Below, one piece after another: positions 7,742 to 15,488 of a stretch of 46,321 nt of DNA. The stretch is from Campylobacter troglodytis (GTDB lineage: Bacteria > Campylobacterota > Campylobacteria > Campylobacterales > Campylobacteraceae). The DNA is taken from the NCBI RefSeq assembly GCF_006864425.1, contig NZ_QHLI01000018.1, positions 1 through 46,321 of the forward strand, read 5' to 3'. The notes below the pieces were generated by a model. It was not told the origin of the DNA. It searched no databases and was given only the letters and a program-made list of their open reading frames with translations. How positions within the stretch are numbered: position 1 is the first letter of the stretch; every line of letters starts with the position of its first letter. A program made the position numbers and the translations under genes.

Positions 7742-8809
7742 TTAAGAATCCCACGCGAAAGATGATTTATTTGTATCCATTGCATTTAGGGTTTTTCTAT
7801 CGCTCTCATCAAGTGCGAAGTCAAATACAGCGATATTTTCATGCATTCTTTGCTCTTTGGAAGTCTTAGGAATCACCACTATGTCTTGCTCGATGAGAAA
7901 ACGAAAAGCCACTTGTGCCACGGTTTTGCCGTGTTTTTGGGCGATTTTCATCAGCGTTTCGTTTTTGAAAAAGTTATTACGCCCTGCTACAAAAGGACTC
8001 CACGACTCTAAAATCGTCCCATACTTTTGCATAGCCGCTCGTAAGGGCTTTTGCTGATAAAAAATGTGCGTTTGGCATTGATTTATCGCAGGGGCTATCT
8101 CGCAAGACTTCACAAAGTCCGCAAATTCAGTGGCTTTAAAATTTGAAATCCCCAAAGCTCTTATGCGTCCGTCTTTATAAAGCTTCTCCATAGCCTTATA
8201 CATCTGCTTTGAGCCGCTGTAATTATCGTATATAAGCAATAAATCCACAAATTCAAGCCGAAGTTTTCTCATCGACTCGTCAAAGCGGCGAAAGGTTTCA
8301 TCATAGCTCATATCGCTTGACAGCTTGGTAGTGATGAAAAACTCGTCTCTTTTCACGCCAGAACTCGCCACAGCTGCGCCCACTTCGGTTTCGTTGCCAT
8401 ACATTTGTGCCGTGTCAATAAGGCGGTAGCCTATCTTAATCGCTTGCAAAATCGCGTTTTGCCCGTCTTTGCCACGCAAATCATAAGTGCCAAGTCCCAA
8501 AATAGGCATTGTAACGCCGTTGTTAAGCGTAACAAATTCCATTTTTATCCCCTTTAAAGTTGAATTTGCGGAATTTTCTGAATTCACGCTCTTTGTCGCT
8601 GCCATCAAAGGCAAGGCATTAGCAAGCATTGTCAAGCCTACTATTTTGGCTGAATTTTTTACAAATTCACGCCTTTTGCCTTGAAATTCACTTGAATTTG
8701 TGTTTAAATTCGTGTGAATTTCGCCTTGAAAATCTGCTTGAATTTTATTTGAATTCAAGGCAGTTTCGCCTAAATTTAGGGACTTGTTGCCCTTGTTTTT
8801 GTCTTTCAT
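7742..8809 (-). CDS. Tat-exported aldo/keto reductase with catalytic His replaced by Tyr
   Basis: A 355-residue AKR. The Tat motif KRREFVKNSAK lies at about residues 45-55, after an Asn-rich n-region that repeats the NTNSSEFQGKRREF block of the 5371 gene; the hydrophobic core is about 56-72. Asp132 and Tyr137 (LIDTAQMYGNE) and Lys162 (FFITTKL) of the catalytic tetrad are present. The position of the usual His reads LLLIYDN, with Tyr194 (codon TAC at 8230-8228; His would be CAC). Activity may be altered. An internal ATG at 8542 (residue 90) is preceded by AAAGGGG (8549-8555) with 6-nt spacing, again at the leader/enzyme junction. It has a class A promoter at 8893-8923 and is first in an operon with the acetyltransferase. 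Confidence 0.88.
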   Translation of the reverse strand: MKDKNKGNKSLNLGETALNSNKIQADFQGEIHTNLNTNSSEFQGKRREFVKNSAKIVGLTMLANALPLMAATKSVNSENSANSTLKGIKMEFVTLNNGVTMPILGLGTYDLRGKDGQNAILQAIKIGYRLIDTAQMYGNETEVGAAVASSGVKRDEFFITTKLSSDMSYDETFRRFDESMRKLRLEFVDLLLIYDNYSGSKQMYKAMEKLYKDGRIRALGISNFKATEFADFVKSCEIAPAINQCQTHIFYQQKPLRAAMQKYGTILESWSPFVAGRNNFFKNETLMKIAQKHGKTVAQVAFRFLIEQDIVVIPKTSKEQRMHENIAVFDFALDESDRKTLNAMDTNKSSFAWDS

Positions 8810-8892
8810 TTTTTATCCTTTCTTTTTTGCCAAATGCTTGAAATGCTAAATTTCTCGCATTTTCGGCAAAAATCTTAAAAATTTGTAACGAC

Positions 8893-8923
8893 ATTATAAA
8901 GCATTACACCTAGTGTTTGTCAA
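8893..8923 (-). promoter_or_regulatory. MerR-type promoter, class A (AKR-acetyltransferase operon)
   Basis: -35 TTGACA (8918-8923), 19-bp spacer with ACAC-TAG-GTGT, -10 TATAAT (8893-8898). This block (8810 to about 8960) is a gap-free near-duplicate of 6685 to about 6835 at an offset of 2125 bp. Confidence 0.82.
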
Positions 8924-9116
8924 GGGCTTTTTGAAAAAAATTCAAAAAATTTGCAAATTTTTTTGTAAAAAATTTAAAAAAATCACAAAAACCCAAAAAA
9001 TCCGTGAATTTTTTAAATTTTTGCGAAAACAAAATGCAAAAATTTAAAAAGCCGTGAATTTCTACGAATTTTTAGCCCAAAAATAAGCCAAAATTCACGC
9101 AAATGCGTAAAGTTAT

Positions 9117-9163
9117 GGATTGCCACGCAGTTTTTTTGTAAAAAAAACTGCTCGCAATGACAG
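9117..9163. repeat. Interspersed hairpin, second copy of the 6992 element
   Basis: GGATTGCCACG, GCAGT / ACTGC stem, CTCGCAATGAC. It occupies the same place relative to the promoter as the copy at 6992-7035. The remaining sequence between 8924 and 9227 is AAATTCA-rich spacer. Confidence 0.65.
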
Positions 9164-9227
9164 CGTGGCGTGAATTTTTAGCCCAAAATTCAAGTCAAAA
9201 TTCACGCCTTTAACATTTTCGCAAAAC

Positions 9228-10502
9228 TCAATTCCACCACGGTTTAAGCTCAAATTTTTCCCACAGCGGTGTTATTTGCCCAATTTGTGGCATTAAAAGC
9301 TCAAAGTCCCAACTGTCCTGTGTATAAAGTGTGTGAAGTTGCCTTAAAGGCTCATTCCAAGCGTGTGGAGCGAGTTTGAATTTGGCATTATGCACGCTCA
9401 TTATGGCTTTTGCGTGAAGCTCTCTTGCTATTTGTAGGCTTTGGTGCGGAAAAGCGTGGATGAAAGCCCACTGCTCGTTGAATTGCCCATTTTCCAAAAA
9501 GGCTATGTCTATACTCTCAAAACGCTCGCCAAAGTCCCTAAAATGCTCTCCATAACCGCTATCGCCCCCAAAAAACAGCCTTTTGCCCTTGTGTTCGAGC
9601 AGAAAACTCGCCCAAAGGCTCTTGTTTTGGTCAAACAGCCCCCTGCCTGAAAAATGCCTTGTCGTTAAACAATAAAACACAAAGTCATCAAATTTAGCCA
9701 CTTCGTCCCAATCAAGCTCGGTAATATCGCTCTCATCAACGCCCCACGCTTTAAGGTATTTGCCAACGCCTAAAGGCACGATAGCTTTATCCACTTTATG
9801 TGCGAGTGCTTTTATCGTTTTTTTGCTCAAATGGTCGTAGTGATTGTGTGTGATAATGAGAAAATCGATATTTGGAAGCTCATAGGGGGTATAAATATCC
9901 GCACCATTAAAGGCTTTGATAATAAAAGGCACGGGGGCTGCATTATCTTGCAAAATCGGATCGATTAAAATGTGCTTACCGCCTAGCTTTATAAGGTATG
10001 ATGAATGTCCAAACCACACAAAACTAGCTTCTTGCATTTGCGTTAAATCACTTTTGATACTAGAAATTCGTACTTTTGGCGTATTTAGCAATGACAAAAT
10101 GGCTTGAAATTTGCTTTGGGGCGAATTTTTGTGTGGAATTTGTGAATTTTGAGTTGAATTTAAATTCACGCTTTTTTCATTTAACTTTTGTGAATTTTCG
10201 TTTGAAAATTTTGTTGAATTTTGTGAATTTTCGCCCAAATTTTGCGATTTCAAACCCAAATTTTTCGCCATTTCTTCTTGCAAATGCACCAAATCATCGC
10301 CGCTTATCATCATAGACGTATTTTGTTTATTGACAAAACCGCCCTTAATAAAGCCAAACATAGCCCCCACCGCCTTATCCTTAACGAAATTTGGCGATTT
10401 TTCAATGCGTTCTTGCGATAAATCTTTCATAAAATTCTCCCTTTCTAGCCAAAAACCAAAGCCAAATGCTAACACAAAAAGCAAAATGGCAAGTTTTATC
10501 AC
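9228..10502 (-). CDS. Metallo-beta-lactamase-fold hydrolase (NAPE-PLD/UlaG-like)
   Basis: A 424-residue metal-dependent hydrolase with the HxHxDH motif in LIITHNHYDHL, the preceding strand HILIDPI, a second metal-ligand region FFGGDSGYGEHF, and a late His in SVHNAKF. The domain order matches the NAPE-PLD/UlaG-like group of the MBL fold. The longest frame uses GTG at 10502 and begins with a membrane anchor (IKLAILLFVLAFGFGFW), but that GTG has a poor RBS. ATG at 10430 has AAAGGGAG with good spacing and would give a soluble form, so the start is uncertain or dual. An Asn/Ser-rich insert of about 50 residues (DNA about 10085-10260) interrupts the protein before the MBL domain. It lies 27 bp behind the flavodoxin gene, so co-transcribed. 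Substrate unknown. Confidence 0.85.
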   Translation of the reverse strand: MIKLAILLFVLAFGFGFWLERENFMKDLSQERIEKSPNFVKDKAVGAMFGFIKGGFVNKQNTSMMISGDDLVHLQEEMAKNLGLKSQNLGENSQNSTKFSNENSQKLNEKSVNLNSTQNSQIPHKNSPQSKFQAILSLLNTPKVRISSIKSDLTQMQEASFVWFGHSSYLIKLGGKHILIDPILQDNAAPVPFIIKAFNGADIYTPYELPNIDFLIITHNHYDHLSKKTIKALAHKVDKAIVPLGVGKYLKAWGVDESDITELDWDEVAKFDDFVFYCLTTRHFSGRGLFDQNKSLWASFLLEHKGKRLFFGGDSGYGEHFRDFGERFESIDIAFLENGQFNEQWAFIHAFPHQSLQIARELHAKAIMSVHNAKFKLAPHAWNEPLRQLHTLYTQDSWDFELLMPQIGQITPLWEKFELKPWWN

Positions 10503-10529
10503 CTTTCTTTAACACAATTTTGATCTTCA

Positions 10530-11180
10530 TCAAAGCCCTTTCACAAAGGCTTGAATTTTTCTTTTATCAAGTGTATCAAATGCCTTGTTTAAGGCTATTT
10601 GCCTTTGATTTAAAGAAAGCAAATTTGGCACTATTTTTTCGTAATTTTTAAAGCTATAATCCAAAACCCCAGCAATTTGCTTAATCTTGGCGTATTTTTG
10701 CACGCTTTTTACGCTTTCTCCAAGCGAAAAACCAGCATTTGTGATGATTAAAAAAAGCCTTTTATCTTGCAAATTTACGCTGTTTAAAAGGCTTTTCATA
10801 GGCGCGCAAATATCCATACCCCAAAGCGGAGCGGCTATGATGACATTTTCAAAGCCCTTTAAATCAGGCTTTGCAAGTATTTGCGGCAAAATGTTTCCTA
10901 CTCTTTGTTCATTTGCAAGGGCAACCGTGGCTTGATAGTCCTTTGGATAGGGCTTTGCCGTTTGCACCTGCCACAAAGCCCCACCCACAAGGCTTTGAGC
11001 GTAGCTTACCAAAATGTGAGTATTGAGCGTTCTTGTGTAATACACAAAGATATTTTTGCTTGAATTTGGGTTTGAAATTGTGCTTGCTAAAAGTGGCGAA
11101 AGCCCCATCATTACGCTAAATCCTGCAAATGCAAATTTGCTTGAATTTTTAAGAAATTCACGCCGATTTAAATCTTTCAT
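10530..11180 (-). CDS. Tat-exported flavodoxin-like protein
   Basis: A 216-residue protein. The N-terminal Tat motif NRREFLKNSSK at residues 5-15, a hydrophobic core and a likely cleavage near LLAS indicate export with cofactor bound. The mature part follows the flavodoxin fold: first strand and phosphate-binding loop FVYYTRTLNTH, then NVIIAAPLWGMDICAPMKSLL (FMN-loop-like) and RLFLIITNAGFSLGESV. It probably carries FMN and acts as a periplasmic or inner-membrane-facing electron carrier or quinone/flavin reductase (inference). The RBS AAAGGA lies 7 nt before the ATG. First gene of a two-gene operon with the MBL-fold protein. No MerR-type promoter is visible upstream. Confidence 0.82.
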   Translation of the reverse strand: MKDLNRREFLKNSSKFAFAGFSVMMGLSPLLASTISNPNSSKNIFVYYTRTLNTHILVSYAQSLVGGALWQVQTAKPYPKDYQATVALANEQRVGNILPQILAKPDLKGFENVIIAAPLWGMDICAPMKSLLNSVNLQDKRLFLIITNAGFSLGESVKSVQKYAKIKQIAGVLDYSFKNYEKIVPNLLSLNQRQIALNKAFDTLDKRKIQAFVKGL

Positions 11181-11315
11181 TTTTTGTCCTTTCTTTGAAT
11201 TTTGTGAATTTTTTAGTAAATTTGCTTAAAAATTCACGGATTTATTCAAAATCACGGCGAAAATTCACGCCAAAGCGTGAATTTAACGGACGAAGTCCGT
11301 TTTTGAACGCCATTT

Positions 11316-11434
11316 GACAAGGCGAAGTATTGCGAGACGATTTTAAGGGTTGTGCAGTGAAAATCGAACAAGGCTAGGTAATGAAACCTGCCGCCGTGAG
11401 ATTTTCACAAACTCCCTTAAAAGCGTCCGCAAGA
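11316..11434 (+). repeat. Covarying structured hairpin, copy C2
   Basis: Near-identical to C1 (offset 6078 bp) and also placed directly 3' of a minus-strand oxidoreductase stop (11464). Apical helix GGC-U-AGGU (11372-11379) with ACCU-GCC (11386-11392). Confidence 0.8.
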
Positions 11435-11463
11435 ATTCGCCGTTGCCACGCAAACAAAAAAAA

Positions 11464-12555
11464 CTAACGCTTATCAAACGCACTATTCCCCGCATCCGCA
11501 AAATCCGCCACCTTACCCGCATAGCTTTCAGTAGCTGTCATATCACTTTGCACGAAAGCGATTTTATTTCTCGCACTCTTAAACGCCGCATCGCCCATAA
11601 ACAAGCTAAATGGGGGCTTTTTCATATGCGAAGTCTCATAAATAATGCGTGCAAACTCAGTAGGGTTGCCTGCTTGCTTGCCGTTGTAGGCATTTGTGCG
11701 TTCAATGAAGGCTTGTCGCTTTTCATTATAATCACTCAGTGTAAGCTCACCCAAATTCATACTCGCACCCAAAAATTCAGTGCGAAACGCCGCAGGCATC
11801 ACATTTACAACCGCTATGCCAAAATCCTCTAAATCCTGCATCAGCCCTTCACTGAGTGCAGATAGGGCGAATTTACTCATACTATAAGTCGTGGAAACCC
11901 CAGGCACTCGAAAGCCAGCGATGGAGCTGAGATTGTAAATGCGAGCCTTGATATTTTGGGCGTTGCCGCCCTCACTTAAAGCCTGCGGACGCATTATTTT
12001 AAGGGCGTTTTGTGCGACAATGAAAGGTGCGAAAACATTTACCTCAAACTGTTGTCTTAACTGCTTTTCGCTCACTTCCTCGACAAAGCCTAAAAGCCCG
12101 TAGCCTGCGTTATTTACGACATTATCAAGGTGTCCAAATTTCTTTTGAATTTGTGCTAGATTTTGTGCGACTTGCCTATCTATGTTTTTGTCAAATGTCA
12201 GCACGAGTGGCAAGAAATTATCATCTGTCGCCAAGCCCTTAAATTTAGCCTCCACGCCCTTTTTGCGTGAAGTAACAGCGATTTTATCGCCCTTTTCAAG
12301 CAGGTATTTTGCCAAAGCAAAGCCCAGCCCACCGCTTGCACCTGTGATAAACCACACTTGTGGATTATTTTGTGTGTTTTGCATTGCGTTTCCTTTCGTT
12401 GAAGTTGCGGTGTTTGCACCGCTTTTATTTGATGAATTCACATTTGAATTCACGCCTTGATTTGTCGCCAAAAGTGGCGAAAGCCCCGTAGCAGCAACTG
12501 CTACACCTAATTTTGCAGAAGTTTTGATAAACTCTCTGCGAGATTGTGTTTTCAT
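11464..12555 (-). CDS. Tat-tagged short-chain dehydrogenase/reductase
   Basis: A 363-residue classical SDR. The Tat motif SRREFIKTSAK is at residues 5-15, with a hydrophobic core to about 31 and an Asn/Ser/Thr-rich linker to about residue 57. The Rossmann motif TGASGGLG, the NNAG motif (NNAGYGLLG) and the catalytic YxxxK (YSMSKFALSALSE) are all present. The start at 12555 has AAAGGA upstream; the open frame continues to 12618 but only through a repeat element. An internal ATG at 12384 (residue 58) has AAAGGA (12391-12396) exactly 6 nt upstream, right before the Rossmann strand VWFITGASGG. The class A promoter at 12812 drives it through an unusually long 5' UTR containing a repeat. Confidence 0.88.
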   Translation of the reverse strand: MKTQSRREFIKTSAKLGVAVAATGLSPLLATNQGVNSNVNSSNKSGANTATSTKGNAMQNTQNNPQVWFITGASGGLGFALAKYLLEKGDKIAVTSRKKGVEAKFKGLATDDNFLPLVLTFDKNIDRQVAQNLAQIQKKFGHLDNVVNNAGYGLLGFVEEVSEKQLRQQFEVNVFAPFIVAQNALKIMRPQALSEGGNAQNIKARIYNLSSIAGFRVPGVSTTYSMSKFALSALSEGLMQDLEDFGIAVVNVMPAAFRTEFLGASMNLGELTLSDYNEKRQAFIERTNAYNGKQAGNPTEFARIIYETSHMKKPPFSLFMGDAAFKSARNKIAFVQSDMTATESYAGKVADFADAGNSAFDKR

Positions 12556-12576
12556 TTGCAGTCCTTTCTTTTTTTT

Positions 12577-12774
12577 CGGCTTGTCTTGCGGACACTTTTT
12601 TTGTTTCGCTACGCTCACAATCCGTTGGGTGTGGAGACACTTCGCAAACTTAGTGCGGATGAACTATCTGTTCTATCCACACTCATTTGCTCGTGCAACC
12701 CCTTCTGCTTGCAGTTGCAAAACGCGTAGCACGAAGCAAAAAAAAAAAAATCGTCTCGCAATACTTCACCTTTG
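12577..12774 (-). repeat. Hairpin repeat with replaced interior (copy E) in the SDR 5' UTR
   Basis: The ends match copies C1/C2 on the minus strand (GAAGTATTGCGAGACGATTTT at one end, AAGTGTCCGCAAGACAAGCC at the other). The interior is instead another interspersed repeat of the GCTTCGTGCTACGC / GTTGCAC type, so one repeat appears nested in another. It separates the class A promoter from the SDR start. Apart from this, the promoter and AAATTCA-rich spacer, 12556-13101 holds no gene. Confidence 0.6.
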
Positions 12775-12811
12775 TTTTCTCAAATTTTAGCTTTAAAAAT
12801 TTGGTAACTAC

Positions 12812-12842
12812 ATTATAAAGCATTACACCTAGTGTTTGTCAA
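12812..12842 (-). promoter_or_regulatory. MerR-type promoter, class A (for the SDR)
   Basis: -35 TTGACA (12837-12842), 19-bp spacer identical to the other class A copies, -10 TATAAT (12812-12817). The start codon is about 257 nt downstream rather than about 75 because of the inserted repeat. Confidence 0.8.
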
Positions 12843-13101
12843 GGACGAATCTAAAAAATGTAAATTTTTTTAGATTTTTTAATTTTTTATGAAAACCATG
12901 AATTTTTTGAAGTTTTGTGTAAATAAGATGCGAGAAATTTGCAAAAGCCTTAAAATTTTGTGAATTTTTTACAATAAATTCACAAAATTGTTTGAATTTT
13001 GCCTACAAAATTAAAAACTTTGCCAACTTACTTGCGAATTTTTGGCTAAATTCAAGCAAAAAATCAAGCTATTTAAACACACTTAAAATCGCAATTTAAG
13101 C

Positions 13102-13536
13102 CTAATTATCATCGCATTTATATTTTGGCAAATTTTTGTAATAATGTTTGCTATTTTTGTCAAACAAATCTACATTCATTTCCTCCATATCCTCGTATAT
13201 GGCAATTTTGCGTTTGATTTTTTTAAGCGAGGATTTAAGTTTGGCTAAATGTTCCTCGATTTTGATTTGCTGACGTTGCAGTAGGTGTTTGCGTTGTGTG
13301 GCGGTGTCCTTGCCCTGCGAAAAGAGGTAGAGATAGCGGCGAATGTCCTCTATACTCATATCAATGCCACGCAAGCACTCTATCCACTGAGCCCACTCGA
13401 CATCGCTTTGTGCGAAGTAGCGTGTGCCGTGCTCGTTAAGCTGGGTAAATGGGAAAAGCCCCTTGCTCGCCCAAAAGCGAAGTGTGCGAGAGGCTATGCC
13501 CGTTTGACGTTCGACATCTATGATGGTGTAAGACAT
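13102..13536 (-). CDS. MerR-family transcriptional regulator (likely class A regulator)
   Basis: A 144-residue MerR protein. The winged helix-turn-helix (MSYTIIDVERQTGIASRTLRFWASKGLF, then EHGTRYFAQSDVEWAQWIECLRGIDMSIEDIRRY) is followed by a long basic coiled coil and a short C-terminal effector/tail region. The AAAGGA RBS precedes the start at 13536. Its own promoter (13733-13763) carries a one-base variant of the class A dyad, so it is probably autoregulated and controls the four class A promoters upstream of the AKRs and the SDR. That assignment is an inference from shared operators and proximity. Effector unknown; the family and targets suggest an aldehyde or other electrophile. Confidence 0.87.
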   Translation of the reverse strand: MSYTIIDVERQTGIASRTLRFWASKGLFPFTQLNEHGTRYFAQSDVEWAQWIECLRGIDMSIEDIRRYLYLFSQGKDTATQRKHLLQRQQIKIEEHLAKLKSSLKKIKRKIAIYEDMEEMNVDLFDKNSKHYYKNLPKYKCDDN

Positions 13537-13732
13537 TTTTACTCCTTTATTTTTTTAAGTCTTGAATTTAGGCTATTTTTTAAACTTTTTTGTTTGAAAG
13601 TTTGAATTTTTCGTTGTAAATTCAAGTTTTTGCTTTAAAAATTTAATTTTACACTATAAATTCAAACTTTTTTTTGAATGCTTGAATTTTACCAACAAAA
13701 GCTAAAATTTAAATGCTGAATTTAGAAATGTA

Positions 13733-13763
13733 ATTATAAAACATTACATCTAGTGTTTGTCAA
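13733..13763 (-). promoter_or_regulatory. MerR-type promoter, class A variant (for the MerR gene)
   Basis: -35 TTGACA (13758-13763), 19-bp spacer AACACTAGATGTAATGTTT, -10 TATAAT (13733-13738). The dyad reads ACAC-TAG-ATGT, one base off the perfect class A half-site, consistent with weaker autoregulation. Confidence 0.78.
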
Positions 13764-15425
13764 ATGCTTTTTAAAAAAATCAAAAAATTTGCAATTTTTT
13801 CAAAATTTTGTGAATTTTGAAAAAAATTACCCAAAACACTGCTTAAACAATAAATGAAAAGTGCAATGCCAATAAGCGTAAAGTCAAGTTTTGTAACACT
13901 CAGTAAAAATTCGCTCATATAGCTATAAAAACCAAACATAGCACCGATTGAGAAAATCACAGCAGCAAAGCTTATCCACACTATAGGTTTTACAAGTATA
14001 TAAAGCTGTCTTTTTTGACTTTTTGCCTTTGTGCCTACCTTGCTTTTTACAAAAAAGAGCGTGGCTACAAAGGCTATGGCGTTGATAAGTGCAAAGAAAA
14101 TAAAGCTTGTTTGAAGTGAGGTTTTACTTGCAATATAACTTGTAAAAGGTATGCCAAGTGTCATACCTGCCGAAACAGCCATAAAAATTTTGCTTGTTGT
14201 TTTTGCTGCTTCGCTTTCGGGCACGGATTTTGCTGCAACACTAAAAGATAAAGCACAATACACAGGATGAAAAAACGCTGGAATTGCACGCAAAAACAAA
14301 AGCAGTAAAAAATTCGTGGTAAATGCAGCTACAAGAGAGCTTATGCTAAACACAGCAAGACAGATAAGCATTACTTTTTGCGCATTAAATTTTGTAGCCA
14401 GCAAGGGCGTAATCGGTGCAGTAAAAGCCACAATAAGAGCAAAAAGACTTACCATCCAGCCTGCATCAGCTACGCTGACATTAAATTCTTCGGCTATAAT
14501 GGGGATAATACCCATAGCTCCAAGCTCAGTAGTTAAAATCGCAAATACCCCAAACATAAGGCTTGGCATAAATAAAATAGGCGATTGATACTTTTAGCTA
14601 AAATGACCTAGGATTTTTCCTAATCAATTTTAACAAAATTTTATACAAATTTTCATTCTTAACTTTTACATTAGATCGAAATTCACTCTCTTTCAAATGC
14701 GTAAAAAGAAAAATTCTCTTGCCGTGAAACTGACTTAATCTAGCCTTTGTAAGGTCCCCAAAAATTCACAATTTCGTTGATATGGTTTCGCCCGTTTGCA
14801 AACTCGTTTTTGCTATGTTTTACTCTGTAATGAGCCTTTGCTCCTTCTTGCAAAGTTGCAAGACAAAACGAAGCAAAAAATCCACCAAGGCACCGTAGGC
14901 TTTAAGCTTATCGCTGTAAATTTCACTTTCTTCAAGCTATGAAAAGTCCTTTATTATAGGCAGTAGCTCTTTGGCGGAGCAAGTGTTTGAGCGTATAAAC
15001 GCAACCATTTCGCTTTAACATACCGAACACAGTCGTTTTCTTGCCAGCCCCACGCCCACGCTTACCACGAACACGCCTTGCCCATTCTGCTTACAGTTGC
15101 GAGTGTAACGAAGTAAAAAATAATTCTCATCAACTTCAATCTTGCCACTCATTTTCTAGAGAAACTTCGTTTTGCTGATTTTTCGCACTCTTTAAGGGTT
15201 AAAAGCTTGCTACACAATTGCATTAACACAAGGGCGATAAACCTTGCACAAAACGGCGATTTTGCTTACGCAAATGTCAGCACAAAAGCACTCTAAAATT
15301 GATTAAATTTTCGCTTTTAAATGTAGGACAAAAATATATACTAAGATCGATTTTACCAAGCTTTGGGCTGTAATTATATTAGCTAAAAGTATCAATCGCC
15401 TTAAAATATGTGTTTTTGTAATTAT
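13760..15425 (-). pseudogene. MFS transporter, interrupted by an IS and truncated at the 3' end
   Basis: The main frame 13760-14569 encodes 269 residues of an AraJ-type MFS exporter (MPSLMFGVFAILTTELGAMGIIP..., about eight transmembrane helices). The usual length is near 390 with 12 helices; the last four are missing and the frame ends in AT-rich spacer beside the MerR promoter. At the 5' end, an insertion sequence (14580-15400) splits the start region: removing it and one target copy joins 15401-15425 in frame to give IITKTHILFMPSLMFG. An AAGGA RBS lies upstream at about 15432, but the expected start codon reads ATA. The original promoter is at 15458-15488. Probably non-functional. Confidence 0.7.
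14580..15400 (-). mobile_element. IS1595-type insertion sequence, degenerate
   Basis: An 821-bp element with perfect 22-bp terminal inverted repeats (14580-14601 and 15379-15400, outer sequence GGCGATTGATACTTTTAGCT). An 8-bp flanking duplication matches at 7 of 8 positions (14572-14579 and 15401-15408). The interior, read on the minus strand near 15030-15090, encodes RRVRGKRGRGAGKKTTVFGMLKRN, recognisable as the IS1595-family (ISXO2-like) transposase, but no long frame survives. It is inserted in the 5' end of the MFS gene. Confidence 0.82.
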
Positions 15426-15457
15426 CGTTTTTCCTTGGAAAATAAATTCTTTGTGTA

Positions 15458-15488
15458 ATTATACGACCTGATAGCTACTCTTTGTCAA
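15458..15488 (-). promoter_or_regulatory. MerR-type promoter, class C (orphaned by the IS)
   Basis: -35 TTGACA (15483-15488), 19-bp spacer, -10 TATAAT (15458-15463). The spacer centre TAGCTA differs from classes A and B. It faces the MFS pseudogene and is now separated from it by the IS. The rest of 15489-16124 is AT-rich; I see only a short decayed frame (about 15665-15775, ending EALKFKELFGYKLR) without a start, and the promoter for the next gene. Confidence 0.6.

Noticed and set aside
12556-12618. Longer start for the SDR (MSVAKQKKCPQ...)
   Set aside because: These codons derive from the hairpin repeat; ATG 12555 has a proper RBS and places the Tat motif near the N-terminus.
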